A stretch of 64,000 bases of DNA from an uncultured Vampirovibrio sp. (GCA_910577395.1 CAJTLG010000001.1:124001-188000), one strand, 5' to 3'; shown: positions 51,409 through 60,688, counted from the first letter of the stretch. Made by a program: numbers and translations. Notes: generated by a model not told the origin, from the letters alone.

Positions 51409-53211
51409 TTACTCATCATTCAGGCTTAAAACAGCCATAAATGCTTCCTGTGGTATGTCCACTCTGCCGACAGATTTCATACGCTTTTTACCCTTCTTTT
51501 GTTTTTCAAGAAGTTTTCTTTTTCTTGTGATATCGCCGCCGTAGCATTTATCAAGCACGTTTTTTCTCATTGCCTTAATGGTGGTTCTTGCAATTACTCT
51601 GCCGCCTACTGCTGCCTGGATTGCAACTTCAAACATTTGTCTTGGGATTATTTCTTTTAACTTTGCTGCAAGGCTTTGCCCTATCCTATATGCTGAATCC
51701 TTGTGGCATATTACAGAAAGCGCATCAACCACTTCTCCTGAAAGCAGTATATCCATTTTTACAAGGTCAGACCTTTTATAACAGTGAAAATCATAATCCA
51801 TGCTTGCATACCCTTTAGAGCGGGATTTTAATTGGTCGTAAAAATCTGTTATAACTTCGCTCAAAGGGATATGGTATTCAAGATTTACACGGGTTTTATC
51901 AAGATACTGCATATTTATAAAATCACCGCGTTTTCCTTGGCAAAGCTCCATAAGGCTGCCTACAAAATCATTTGGGGTAAAAATATTTACCTTTACATAT
52001 GGTTCTTCAATAAATTCCCGATACTGTGGCTCAGGCAAATTTGCAGGGTTATCAATTTCAACAATTGTACCGTCGGTTTTATGAACTTTGTAAATAACCG
52101 AAGGTGCTGTGGTAATAAGGGAAAGATTATACTCTCTTTCAAGCCTTTCCTGGGCAATTTCCATATGCAGCATACCTAAGAAACCGCACCTGAAACCAAA
52201 CCCCAACGCTGATGATGTTTCCGGCTCAAAAGTGATTGAAGAATCATTTAGTTTTAATTTTTCTAAAGCATCTTTGAGGTCATGGTATTGGTCATTATCA
52301 ACGGGATAAAGGCCTGAAAACACCATGGGTTTTGCCTCTTTATATCCTTCAAGCGGCTCTGAGGCAGGAAATTCGGCATTTGTGATAGTATCCCCGACAA
52401 ATCTTGTTATTTCTTTAATTGAGCCTGCAAAATATCCAACTTCTCCGGTTTTCAGCTCGTTTACCTGAACGCGGTTAGGGTTTAAATAGCCAAGTTCAAC
52501 CACTTCAAATTTCTTACCGGTAGCCATAAATTGGACATTGTCACCCAGTTTAATTGAACCGTCCATTACTTTAAAAAAGCACAATGTACCAAGGTATTGG
52601 TCATATGCACTATCGAAAACCAGTGCCCTTAAAGGTTTATCAGATGTATCATCAGGGGCAGGGACGTATTCTACAACAGCCTCCAGTACTTCTTCTATGC
52701 CTACACCTTCTTTTGCACTTACAGGAATTGCCATAGAGGCATCAATTCCAAGCACCTCTTCAATTTCATTTTTAACCCTTTCAACATCTGCCGAAGGGAG
52801 GTCAATTTTATTTATAACAGGGATAATTTCAAGATTTTGTTCTATTGCAAGGTACACATTTGCAAGGGTTTGCGCCTCTACCCCTTGTGTGGCATCCACA
52901 ATTAAAAGAGCCCCTTCACATGCGGCAAGTGACCTTGATACTTCATAAGAAAAATCTACGTGTCCGGGGGTGTCAATAAGATTTAAAATATAGTCTTTTC
53001 CGTTCTTTGCCTTGTACTGCATTTTTGCAGCGTTAAGTTTAATTGTAATGCCTCTTTCTCTCTCGATATCCATAGTATCAAGAAGTTGGTCTTGCATATC
53101 TCTTTGCGATATAGTGCCTGTTTTTTCAAGCAGCCTGTCTGCAAGGGTGGATTTGCCATGGTCAATATGTGCAATAATACTGAAATTTCTGATGTTTTCT
53201 ATTTTTTTCAT
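51409..53211 (-). CDS. lepA: Elongation factor 4 (LepA)
   Basis: This ribosome-associated translational GTPase back-translocates or assists stalled or assembling ribosomes. The 600 residues show AHIDHGKSTLADR, DTPGHVDFSYEV and NKIDLP in the G domain, then domains II, III, V and the LepA-specific C-terminal domain. Typical length. A TATAAT six bases before the ATG suggests a leaderless transcript. Confidence 0.97.
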   Translation of the reverse strand: MKKIENIRNFSIIAHIDHGKSTLADRLLEKTGTISQRDMQDQLLDTMDIERERGITIKLNAAKMQYKAKNGKDYILNLIDTPGHVDFSYEVSRSLAACEGALLIVDATQGVEAQTLANVYLAIEQNLEIIPVINKIDLPSADVERVKNEIEEVLGIDASMAIPVSAKEGVGIEEVLEAVVEYVPAPDDTSDKPLRALVFDSAYDQYLGTLCFFKVMDGSIKLGDNVQFMATGKKFEVVELGYLNPNRVQVNELKTGEVGYFAGSIKEITRFVGDTITNAEFPASEPLEGYKEAKPMVFSGLYPVDNDQYHDLKDALEKLKLNDSSITFEPETSSALGFGFRCGFLGMLHMEIAQERLEREYNLSLITTAPSVIYKVHKTDGTIVEIDNPANLPEPQYREFIEEPYVKVNIFTPNDFVGSLMELCQGKRGDFINMQYLDKTRVNLEYHIPLSEVITDFYDQLKSRSKGYASMDYDFHCYKRSDLVKMDILLSGEVVDALSVICHKDSAYRIGQSLAAKLKEIIPRQMFEVAIQAAVGGRVIARTTIKAMRKNVLDKCYGGDITRKRKLLEKQKKGKKRMKSVGRVDIPQEAFMAVLSLNDE

Positions 53212-53217
53212 AATGAT

Positions 53218-53223
53218 ATTATA
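53218..53223 (-). promoter_or_regulatory. TATAAT box 6 nt before lepA start
   Basis: On the minus strand TATAAT ends six bases before the ATG at 53211, with no Shine-Dalgarno. Confidence 0.5.
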
Positions 53224-53258
53224 TTATGAAAAAACACGAACGCCAGAGTAAAACAAAA

Positions 53259-53552
53259 TTAATCTATATCCTGCCTGTGAGTAGTATTAACTTTATCGTA
53301 TCCTTGCATTTTTGCAATCATATTAAACTGTTTAAGGGCTTTGCAGCTGCCAAGACTAATTCCTGCTGTAAAATAGCTAGCTTCTGCTCTTTGGAAATTT
53401 TTGTATTGCTGTTCTTCAGTAGCTTGTTCATTAAAATTGTTTCTTTGCTGATAATTTCCAAGGAATTCAATATTATCACTTCCGAACGGGTTTGAAACCC
53501 TTCCTTGGATTTGAGTTTTTGAATTAATTTGTTCTACCTGAAGGTTTGCCAT
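53259..53552 (-). CDS. Small hypothetical protein, 97 aa
   Basis: Soluble, Gln/Asn-rich, with NPFGSDNIEFLGN near residues 22-34 and a helical middle (about 38-75). No membrane helix or signal peptide. AGAGAG precedes the ATG. Its upstream region carries the AAGTATATACTT palindrome and a TATTTGGCAATTTT stretch also found in the non-coding repeat, so it may share control with the elements at 30.7 and 36.4 kb. Confidence 0.65.
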   Translation of the reverse strand: MANLQVEQINSKTQIQGRVSNPFGSDNIEFLGNYQQRNNFNEQATEEQQYKNFQRAEASYFTAGISLGSCKALKQFNMIAKMQGYDKVNTTHRQDID

Positions 53553-53594
53553 TTTTTACTCTCTTTTAAACTCTATATCTCTTACATATATATA

Positions 53595-53606
53595 AAGTAT
53601 ATACTT
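53595..53606 (-). promoter_or_regulatory. Palindrome AAGTATATACTT upstream of the 97-aa gene
   Basis: A perfect 12-base palindrome shares its core AGTATATACT with the two copies in the non-coding repeat. In each place TTTGGCAATTTT lies close by, though here in the other order. It may be an operator. Confidence 0.45.
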
Positions 53607-53657
53607 ATATAAAAATTGCCAAATAGAGAGTTAATATTTTAATAAAACTTTACAAAA

Positions 53658-54215
53658 CTATTTTCTTTCATATACTGCAGTAATTGTGGCACTTCCAATA
53701 GCCTTGTTTTTAATTTGGCGTGCCATAGAAACAGGTGTTGTATTTGGGCTTGGTAAAAGCGCTGCAATATCAAGTGCATAAATTGTAAAATTGTAATGAT
53801 GAACCCCATGGCCTTTTGGCGGGCAGGCACCACCGTATTTTAATCTGCCAAAATCGTTCTTCATCTGTATCATAGGATAGTTAATTTGTTGACCTTCTTT
53901 TAAACTGTTTATATTAGCAGGTATATTTATTACAATCCAGTGATACCACCCTTCGGGCCTTGGGGCATCAGGGTCGTGGGCAATTAGGGCAAAGCTTTTA
54001 GTATCCTTCGGTGCACCCTGCCATTTTAATTGCGGTGAAATATCACCCCCTGTACACCCAAAATGATTATACACATGTGCGTTTGGTAATGTTTCGCCAT
54101 TTTTAAAAGAATTTGATGTTATTGTAAAATCCGCTGCTTGTGCAGTTTTTGTATCGGTCATAAAAAAGTTTCCTAAAATTACTGCCATTAATATAGTTAA
54201 TATTCGAAAACCCAT
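53658..54215 (-). CDS. Exported YbhB/YbcL-type PEBP-family protein
   Basis: This phosphatidylethanolamine-binding-protein fold has Raf-kinase-inhibitor-like sequence. A signal peptide covers about 1-27 (cleaved near TAQA). The family motifs are HDPDAPRPEGWYHW and GHGVHHYNFTIYALD. The ATG at 54215 has AAAGGAG five bases upstream and gives 185 residues. It lies ten bases after the UbiA-type gene, so both share an operon. The bacterial function of the family is mostly unknown. Confidence 0.88.
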   Translation of the reverse strand: MGFRILTILMAVILGNFFMTDTKTAQAADFTITSNSFKNGETLPNAHVYNHFGCTGGDISPQLKWQGAPKDTKSFALIAHDPDAPRPEGWYHWIVINIPANINSLKEGQQINYPMIQMKNDFGRLKYGGACPPKGHGVHHYNFTIYALDIAALLPSPNTTPVSMARQIKNKAIGSATITAVYERK

Positions 54216-54225
54216 AGTTTCTCCT

Positions 54226-55254
54226 TTATACATAAATGTAATTAATTTTTACAGTCAAAAAGCACACGATAGCAAGTATTATACAAAAGGCAAACCCCAA
54301 ATTTCTTGCTATATAAAATCTGTACATAAAATATTCTATACCCTGCTGTTTTATTGCGGTCCAATTTTCCATAGGGCCAAGATACCATTTCGGAATAAAT
54401 TTTATATCCTTTACGTTATTATAATCATTCAGGGATGATATAAGCTTAACTGCAAGCGGCAGGGTGAATATAATGCTTGATAAAATCCAATACGAAAACT
54501 GTTTTGTAAACGCTAAATATATAACAATCAAATAAGCGCCTAAAATTTCCGCCCCGATTAATACCAGAGCCCGTTTTTTTGTTCCGGCAAGTATACAAAG
54601 AGTGTTTTTCCCGGTTCTTTTGTCAAAATCAAAATCCATTAAACTGTGTGAACTAAGCAGCACAATTATTATAAGGGCAACCGCTATTGATAAAATCATT
54701 AACCCGAAAGAATATCTTCCGGTCAGTGCCGTAAATGTCCCGCACATAAGAAGGGGGCCAAATATTGTTCCTATTATAATTTCACCGGCATAATATTTTG
54801 CGGAATACGGATACAGGAGGCATAAAATGCCGCAAATGCCGGCAATTATGGGTATAATCCGACCGTATAAACACGTAAAATAAATGCCGATTAAAAGAGC
54901 TATGCCAAAAAGTATCCCTATAATGAATTTCACCTGCTTTAAAGTAAAAGTTCCGTTTAGAATAAGTCTGCCTTTATTTTTGGCGTTTTCAAAATCAATT
55001 TCGTGCAGTTTTTTACCCTTTTTTAGTTCCTTTTTTATATCTATAAAATCATCAAATAAATTCGCCCCAAGGTGCACGCATATTACCCCTATAAAGGTCA
55101 ATAATATACCAAAAAGCTTTATTTTAATATCCGAGTAAAAATGTGCAGAAACAGCCGCCATGGATGCCGCCGTAAACCAAGGTGCTGCTGATGTCGGTAA
55201 AGAATAAGCCCTGGTCAATTCTATAAAATTGTTTTTAACCTCTGAAAATGACAT
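54226..55254 (-). CDS. UbiA-family prenyltransferase
   Basis: This integral membrane enzyme attaches a prenyl chain to an aromatic or naphthoate head group. The 342 residues hold about nine hydrophobic helices. The first Asp-rich motif is NLFDDFIDIKKE (about 65-76), the second HSLMDFDFDKRTGK (about 203-216). The spacing and the acid residues for Mg-diphosphate are as expected. MenA, UbiA or other acceptors cannot be told; no other quinone gene is near. Confidence 0.87.
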   Translation of the reverse strand: MSFSEVKNNFIELTRAYSLPTSAAPWFTAASMAAVSAHFYSDIKIKLFGILLTFIGVICVHLGANLFDDFIDIKKELKKGKKLHEIDFENAKNKGRLILNGTFTLKQVKFIIGILFGIALLIGIYFTCLYGRIIPIIAGICGILCLLYPYSAKYYAGEIIIGTIFGPLLMCGTFTALTGRYSFGLMILSIAVALIIIVLLSSHSLMDFDFDKRTGKNTLCILAGTKKRALVLIGAEILGAYLIVIYLAFTKQFSYWILSSIIFTLPLAVKLISSLNDYNNVKDIKFIPKWYLGPMENWTAIKQQGIEYFMYRFYIARNLGFAFCIILAIVCFLTVKINYIYV

Positions 55255-55552
55255 TTTGTAATCTAACCTCCGATATTATTTAGTTTATTATATCATTTTA
55301 TAAACAGCTTTTTATTATGATTTTTTATCTAAATATACAACATATTAAAATATTTACATAACTTAATATTTTAAGCAAAAAAATCAACAATATTGCATAT
55401 TTTAAACCTCGCTGCTTGATATTATAAAACCAATATTTAATAAAACAATCAGAATAAAATTGCAAAAAATGGCTAAAAATCACTTAAAACCACTTGCGTT
55501 TGAATATTCAACATGTATGATTATTTTTATCAATAAATTATAAAGGAATAAA
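55255..55552. other. AT-rich intergenic region before the ribosomal block
   Basis: Nearly 300 bases without a convincing ORF. Extremely A/T-rich; it must hold the promoters of infA and of the UbiA-type gene, but no single -35/-10 pair stands out. No hairpin was seen. Confidence 0.6.
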
Positions 55553-55768
55553 ATGTCAAAAGATGTAATTGAATTTGAAGGCACAATTTTAGAAGCTATG
55601 CCAAATGCAATGTTTAGGGTAGAGCTTGAAAACGGTCACGAAATTCTTGCACATATATCCGGCAAAATTAGAAAAAACTTTATAAGAATTCTTCCGGGCG
55701 ACAAGGTAAAGGTTGAAATGACCCCCTATGATTTAACCCGCGGAAGAATAACCTACAGATTAAAATAA
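55553..55768 (+). CDS. infA: Translation initiation factor IF-1
   Basis: This 71-residue OB-fold protein binds the ribosomal A site during initiation. The opening VIEFEGTILEAMPNAMFRVEL and the end MTPYDLTRGRITYR are typical. AAGGA lies six bases before the ATG. First gene of the ribosomal block. Confidence 0.96.
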   Translation: MSKDVIEFEGTILEAMPNAMFRVELENGHEILAHISGKIRKNFIRILPGDKVKVEMTPYDLTRGRITYRLK

Positions 55769-55783
55769 GTAAAGGATAATAAA

Positions 55784-55900
55784 ATGAAAGTTAGAGCTTC
55801 AGTTAAACCAATCTGCAAAGATTGCAAAGTAATCAAAAGAAGAGGAAGAGTAACAGTTGTTTGTAAAAAATACCCTAAACACAAACAAAGACAAGGGTAA
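55784..55900 (+). CDS. rpmJ: 50S ribosomal protein L36
   Basis: A 38-residue protein starting MKVRASVKPICKDCKVIKRR and containing four metal-type ligands in the C-x2-C...C...H pattern (zinc type). AAGGA lies upstream, 15 bases after infA. Confidence 0.96.
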   Translation: MKVRASVKPICKDCKVIKRRGRVTVVCKKYPKHKQRQG

Positions 55901-55905
55901 AATGC

Positions 55906-56043
55906 GTGAGCCAGAGTGAGTTTTGGGCTTGCGATGAGCAAGACAAAACGAAACTGTTGATGGCTGCCGTAGCAATTTTAATTGCACAGGCGGAAAGAAG
56001 CAAAACAAAACAAAAAACAAAGAAACTAATCAAAGGAGAATAA
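55906..56043 (+). CDS. Possible small protein, 45 aa, between rpmJ and rpsM
   Basis: The 150-base gap between rpmJ and rpsM is unusually long. It holds a frame from GTG 55906 to TAA 56041-56043. The product has an acidic start, a short hydrophobic run (KLLMAAVAILIAQA, about 17-30) and a very basic Lys-rich tail. AAGGG lies about eight bases upstream. The ribosome site of rpsM lies inside its last codons. It may be a real small gene, or a decayed spacer. Confidence 0.4.
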   Translation: MSQSEFWACDEQDKTKLLMAAVAILIAQAERSKTKQKTKKLIKGE

Positions 56044-56049
56044 AATAAT

Positions 56050-56415
56050 ATGGCAAGATTGTCTGGGGTAGATTTACCTCGTAACAAAAGAATGATTATA
56101 GCTTTGACCTATATTTACGGTATAGGTCCTGCTAGAAGTAAAAAAATATTGGATGCAGCAGGTGTATCTGAAGATTTAAGAACAGATGACCTTACAGATG
56201 ATGATATTAAAAAACTTAGAAACGAAATTGCGCATTATACGGTTGAAGGTGACCTAAAGAGAGAAGAATCTTTAAATATCAAAAGATTATCTGAGATAGG
56301 TTCATACAGAGGTCAAAGACACAGAAGAAAACTCCCCGTTAGAGGCCAAAGAACTAAAACTAATGCCAGAACAAGACGTGGTAAAAAAACAGGCCCCGTT
56401 GCTAAGAAAAAATAA
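56050..56415 (+). CDS. rpsM: 30S ribosomal protein S13
   Basis: The 121-residue protein of the small-subunit head has GVDLPRNKRMIIALTYIYG at the start and RGQRTKTNARTRRGKKTG at the end. Preceded by AAAGGAG. Part of the alpha operon. Confidence 0.97.
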   Translation: MARLSGVDLPRNKRMIIALTYIYGIGPARSKKILDAAGVSEDLRTDDLTDDDIKKLRNEIAHYTVEGDLKREESLNIKRLSEIGSYRGQRHRRKLPVRGQRTKTNARTRRGKKTGPVAKKK

Positions 56416-56483
56416 ACGTAAACCGGTATAATCAATCGGTAAAATTATTTTAAAAATAAAAATAATAAAAGGAAGAAAATATA

Positions 56484-56870
56484 ATGGCTAAACCAACTAA
56501 AACTAAAAAGAGAGAAAGAAAGAATGTATTGCAAGGTGTTGTGCATATTCAATCCACCTTTAACAATACAATTGTAACTTCAACAGATACCCAGGGTAAT
56601 GCTGTTGCCTGGGCTTCAGCCGGTGCTTGCGGTTTTAAGGGCGCAAGAAAAGGCACCCCGTTTGCTGCACAGTCTGCTGCTGAATTAGTTGCTAAAAAAT
56701 CAGTAGACCAAGGAATGAAAAAGGTTGAAGTTTATATTAAGGGTCCCGGTTCAGGCAGAGAAACCGCTATAAGAGCAATCCAAGCTGCAGGCTTAGAAAT
56801 TACATTAATTAAAGATGTAACTCCTATTCCTCACAACGGCTGCCGCCCGCCTAAAAAACGTAGAGTGTAA
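56484..56870 (+). CDS. rpsK: 30S ribosomal protein S11
   Basis: The 128-residue protein of the small-subunit platform has VHIQSTFNNTIVT and the C-terminal PIPHNGCRPPKKRRV, both typical. AAAGGAAG lies upstream. Confidence 0.97.
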   Translation: MAKPTKTKKRERKNVLQGVVHIQSTFNNTIVTSTDTQGNAVAWASAGACGFKGARKGTPFAAQSAAELVAKKSVDQGMKKVEVYIKGPGSGRETAIRAIQAAGLEITLIKDVTPIPHNGCRPPKKRRV

Positions 56871-56895
56871 TAAATAAATATAAAAGGAGCTAAAA

Positions 56896-57498
56896 TTGGC
56901 TAAATATAATGGACCGACAAATAAATTATTCAGAAACTATGGTGTTAAGGATTTATCAAACAGAAAATTAACATCTTCTATGAGGCAAAATGCTTCCGGT
57001 CAGCACGGCGCCCTTAGAAAAAAACCTTCTGATTACGCACTTCAATTAAAAGAAAAGCAAAAAATTCGTTTAACATATCTTGTTAGCGAAAAACAGTTTG
57101 CAAAATATTATGAAAATGCTTCAAGAAAAACAGGCGTAACCGGTACTGTTATGCTCCAAACTCTTGAAAGCCGTCTGGATAACGTAATTTTCAGAGCAGG
57201 TTTTGCAATAACAAGACGTCAGGCAAGACAAATAGTTAACCATGGACATGTTCTTGTTAACGGTAAAAAGGTGGATATTCCGTCATATCTTCTAAAAGAG
57301 GGTGATGTTATTACTATAAAAGAAGCTAGCAAGGGCTATATTAAAACAGTTGTTGAATCTATTGATATGGCATTAAGCTTTGCATGGCTTGCGGTTGACA
57401 ATAGTGAATTTAAAATCACATTCGACAGAGTACCCAACAGGGAAGAAATCGATCCGGAGTTTAAAGAACAGCTCGTAATTGAGTATTACTCAAAATAG
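56896..57498 (+). CDS. rpsD: 30S ribosomal protein S4
   Basis: The 200-residue assembly protein has an S4 domain in the middle (ESRLDNVIFRAGFAITRRQARQIVNHGH). The start is TTG with AAAGGAGC upstream. No Cys zinc knuckle is present in the N-terminus, so it is the zinc-free (C-) form. Here it is inside the block between rpsK and rpoA. Confidence 0.96.
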   Translation: MAKYNGPTNKLFRNYGVKDLSNRKLTSSMRQNASGQHGALRKKPSDYALQLKEKQKIRLTYLVSEKQFAKYYENASRKTGVTGTVMLQTLESRLDNVIFRAGFAITRRQARQIVNHGHVLVNGKKVDIPSYLLKEGDVITIKEASKGYIKTVVESIDMALSFAWLAVDNSEFKITFDRVPNREEIDPEFKEQLVIEYYSK

Positions 57499-57519
57499 TA
57501 ATTAGGAGAAATTAACAGT

Positions 57520-58500
57520 ATGGAACTTAAAATTAAAAATGTGAATACAACCACAAGCTCAGACGGCTCTCAATATGGTAAATTTGTTATTGAACCGCTC
57601 GAAAGGGGCTTTGGTGCCACAATCGGTAATTCTTTAAGAAGAGTTTTGTTATCAAGCCTTGAAGGTGCCGCAGTTACATCAGTAAGAATTGAAGGCATTA
57701 CCCATGAATACACATCTATCCCCGGTATTGTTGAAGATGTTATTGATATTATGTTGAACCTTAAGGGTCTTGTTGTTAAAACTGAAACCGATGAAATTCA
57801 ACATTTGAGAATAGATGCTACAAAACCGGGACCGGTTCTTGCTGCTGATATACAACTTCCTTCAGGTGTAAAAATTGTTAACCCTGATTGTGTTATCTGT
57901 ACTATAGCAGAAGGCGGTTCTTTCCACGCTGATATCGTTGTTGAAACCGGAAAAGGTTATGTTGCAATCGATGCTCTTAAAGACCAAAAAAACGGGCTTC
58001 CTATTGATATGCTCCCTATTGATGCAGCATTTATGCCTATTAAAAGAGTTTCCTATTTAGTTGAACCTGCACGTGTGGGTGAAGTAATCGATTATGATAA
58101 ATTAACTCTTGAAATTTGGTCAAACGGTTCGGTTGATGTTAATCAAGCTTTAAGTAAGGCCGCAGCTCTTCTTATCGAACACTTTAAACAGATAGCAGCA
58201 ATCACTGGTCAGCCTGCAGGTTCTGCAGTTCTTGAGGAAGATGTAAAAACTGAAGATAATTCAGAGCAAACACCGTCTTTCACTATAGAAGACCTTGAGC
58301 TTTCTGTTCGCGCATACAACTGTCTAAAAAGAGCCAGCATCAATTCTATGGCCGAACTTCTTAAAAAATCTGAGCATGATTTGTTAAATATCAAAAACTT
58401 TGGTAAAAAATCATCAGATGAAGTTATTGAAAAATTGCACGAACTTGGTTTAGACCTTCAACCAAATCCTGAAGGTGTAGACGATATGGAACTAATATAA
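57520..58500 (+). CDS. rpoA: RNA polymerase alpha subunit
   Basis: The 326-residue subunit has the N-terminal assembly domain (LERGFGATIGNSLRRVLLSS) and the C-terminal DNA- and activator-binding domain (LSVRAYNCLKRASINSM...NIKNFGKKS). AGGAG lies upstream, 21 bases after rpsD. Confidence 0.97.
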   Translation: MELKIKNVNTTTSSDGSQYGKFVIEPLERGFGATIGNSLRRVLLSSLEGAAVTSVRIEGITHEYTSIPGIVEDVIDIMLNLKGLVVKTETDEIQHLRIDATKPGPVLAADIQLPSGVKIVNPDCVICTIAEGGSFHADIVVETGKGYVAIDALKDQKNGLPIDMLPIDAAFMPIKRVSYLVEPARVGEVIDYDKLTLEIWSNGSVDVNQALSKAAALLIEHFKQIAAITGQPAGSAVLEEDVKTEDNSEQTPSFTIEDLELSVRAYNCLKRASINSMAELLKKSEHDLLNIKNFGKKSSDEVIEKLHELGLDLQPNPEGVDDMELI

Positions 58501-58523
58501 ATAATAATTAAGGAACAAATAAA

Positions 58524-58952
58524 ATGAGACACCAATGCAAAAAACATCATTTAGGAAAAGCTGCTGACCAAAGAACAGCATTGTTAAGGTCTTTGGCAAC
58601 AGAATTATTTCTCCATGGTGAAATTGAAACCACTATGGCAAGAGCAAAAGCTCTAAAGCCTTTTGCAGAAAGTATCATCTCTTTTGCTAAAAAAGGTGAT
58701 TTAGCATCCAGAAGACAAGCTGCAAAACACATTTTTGATAAGGAAACAGACAAATACATCAATCTTGAAACAGGCGAACTTTATGATGCGCAGCCCGAAG
58801 GCGCTAAACATCCTAAACAAACCGTTTTAAGGCAGCTGTTTACTGTTATTGGTAAAAAATATGCCGAAAGAAATGGCGGATATACAAAAATTTTCAGATT
58901 AACCCCAAGAAGAGGGGATGCCTCTGAAATGGCGCTTATTCAGCTTTCATAA
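58524..58952 (+). CDS. rplQ: 50S ribosomal protein L17
   Basis: The large-subunit protein is 142 residues, somewhat longer than the usual about 120, with an extra segment around 75-95 (DKYINLETGELYDAQPEGAK). Family motifs HHLGKAADQRTALLRSLA and NGGYTKIFRLTPRRGD are clear. Confidence 0.96.
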   Translation: MRHQCKKHHLGKAADQRTALLRSLATELFLHGEIETTMARAKALKPFAESIISFAKKGDLASRRQAAKHIFDKETDKYINLETGELYDAQPEGAKHPKQTVLRQLFTVIGKKYAERNGGYTKIFRLTPRRGDASEMALIQLS

Positions 58953-58970
58953 GGTTTTTTTAAACTCCTT

Positions 58971-59759
58971 ATGGCGAGGTATCTGATAAGTTTTGAGTAC
59001 GAAGGAAGAAATTTTTTCGGTTCTCAAATCCAACCGGATAAAAGAACGGCGCAGGAAGAACTTGCAAAAGCAATTTGTACTTTGACAAAAAATAATAGCA
59101 CTAAAATTATTATGGCAGGCAGGCTTGACAGAGGTGTCAGTGCAAAATGTCATACGGCACATTTTGATACTGAATACGCCTTGGATACGCCGCAAGAAGA
59201 ATTTAAGTTTTTAAATTCCCTAAATGCCATATTGCCGAATGATATCGCTGTTTTTAAAATTCTAAAAACAGAGGATGATTTCCACGCGCAAAAAAATGCC
59301 ACCTTCAGGCATTATAGGTATACTATAAAGAGCTCTTTTGTTAAACCGGTATTTAATAAAAATGTTCTTTTTATAAGAAAGCCCTTAAATGCCGAGCTTA
59401 TGGATGCAGCAGTTAAAGAGATAGTGGGTACCCATGATTTTAGTGCATTTAAATCAACTTCGGATAATCCGTCAACTATTTGTGAAATTTATTTTGCAAA
59501 TGTGTCAAAAAAAGAAATTGAAACCGGGTGTTATCTTGAAGTTAATATAGTAGGGAACAGGTTTCTCTACAATATGGTAAGAGCAATAGTCGGAACTCTT
59601 CTTATGATTGAAAAAGAAAAAATGCCGGCCGGTAAAATGAAAGAAATTTTGAATTCTAAAAACCGTGCTTTTGCCGGGCCTAATGTTGAGCCTTATGGTT
59701 TAACGTTAATAAAAACAGGGTACAATAACCCTAAAGATTACATAAAAACAATTAATTAA
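58971..59759 (+). CDS. truA: tRNA pseudouridine(38-40) synthase TruA
   Basis: TruA modifies the anticodon stem. The catalytic Asp is in AGRLDRGVSAKCH (about 48-53), and the later NRFLYNMVRAIVGTL and the FxA-type FAGPNVEPYGLTL motif are typical. The 262-residue length is normal. It sits between rplQ and rplM, as in Cyanobacteria and Firmicutes. Confidence 0.95.
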   Translation: MARYLISFEYEGRNFFGSQIQPDKRTAQEELAKAICTLTKNNSTKIIMAGRLDRGVSAKCHTAHFDTEYALDTPQEEFKFLNSLNAILPNDIAVFKILKTEDDFHAQKNATFRHYRYTIKSSFVKPVFNKNVLFIRKPLNAELMDAAVKEIVGTHDFSAFKSTSDNPSTICEIYFANVSKKEIETGCYLEVNIVGNRFLYNMVRAIVGTLLMIEKEKMPAGKMKEILNSKNRAFAGPNVEPYGLTLIKTGYNNPKDYIKTIN

Positions 59760-59773
59760 GGAAAGGCAAATAA

Positions 59774-60217
59774 ATGAAAACATTTAGCGCAAAGCCGCTT
59801 GAAGTTGAAAGAAAATGGCACTTAATTGATGCTGACGGTGTTCCGCTCGGCAGATTAGCTGTTGTTGTTGCAAATCTTCTAAGGGGTAAGCATAAACCAC
59901 AATACACACCAAATATTGATACAGGCGATTTTGTAGTAGTTATAAATGCTGAAAAAGTGCTTGTGACCGGTAAAAAAGAAACCGATAAAATGTATTATCA
60001 CCACACAGGTTTTCCTGGCGGTTTCAGAAGTGCAAGCTTTAAAGAGCTTATGGAAAAAGATGCAAGACTTCCTATTGAAAAAGCTGTTAAGGGCATGTTG
60101 CCTCACAACACTCTTGGTTCTGAACAATTTACAAAATTAAAAGTGTATGCAGGGGCTGAACACCCGCATGAGGCACAAAAACCTGTAAAATACGAAATCA
60201 AAGGAGAAAATAAATAA
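59774..60217 (+). CDS. rplM: 50S ribosomal protein L13
   Basis: The 147-residue protein has RKWHLIDADGVPLGRLA and GMLPHNTLGSEQ. AAGGAAAGG lies upstream. Its stop overlaps the start of rpsI by one base. Confidence 0.97.
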   Translation: MKTFSAKPLEVERKWHLIDADGVPLGRLAVVVANLLRGKHKPQYTPNIDTGDFVVVINAEKVLVTGKKETDKMYYHHTGFPGGFRSASFKELMEKDARLPIEKAVKGMLPHNTLGSEQFTKLKVYAGAEHPHEAQKPVKYEIKGENK

Positions 60218-60621
60218 TGGCAGCTGAAAATAAAAATGAAGTAGTTAAAACCGGCAGAAGAAAATGCTCAATTGCTGTTGCTAAAGTTTCTTCAGGCAAA
60301 GGCAGGGTTTTTGTTAACGGTAAAACATTAAGAGGATACTTTGGCAATCGTCCTTCTTTAGAGATGACAATCTTCAGACCCCTTGTTTTAACTGATAATC
60401 AAGATAAATTAGATGTTAATGTAAAAGCTGTCGGCGGCGGTGTTTCTGCCCAGGCTGATGCTATAAAGCATGCTATATCACGCGCACTTCTTGAGGTAAA
60501 CGAAGAGTATAAACCTGTTTTAAAACAAGAAGGTCTTTTAACACGTGATGCAAGAATTAAAGAACGTAAAAAATACGGCAGAAAAAGAGCAAGAAAAAGA
60601 TTCCAATTTTCTAAAAGATAA
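60217..60621 (+). CDS. rpsI: 30S ribosomal protein S9
   Basis: The 134-residue protein has GRRKCSIAVAKVSSGKG and the basic C-terminus KKYGRKRARKRFQFSKR, whose last residues reach the decoding site. It overlaps rplM by one base. Last gene of the block. Confidence 0.97.
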   Translation: MAAENKNEVVKTGRRKCSIAVAKVSSGKGRVFVNGKTLRGYFGNRPSLEMTIFRPLVLTDNQDKLDVNVKAVGGGVSAQADAIKHAISRALLEVNEEYKPVLKQEGLLTRDARIKERKKYGRKRARKRFQFSKR

Positions 60622-60658
60622 TTTTTACCCGTATACAGAATTGAAATACAAAATTTTA

Positions 60659-60688
60659 AAAACCCGCTTTTTGATAAGGCGGGTTTTT
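60659..60688 (+). terminator. Terminator of the ribosomal block
   Basis: AACCCGC/GCGGGTT stem with an eleven-base loop followed by a T-run, 38 bases after rpsI. It could also serve wecB on the other strand. Confidence 0.88.
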
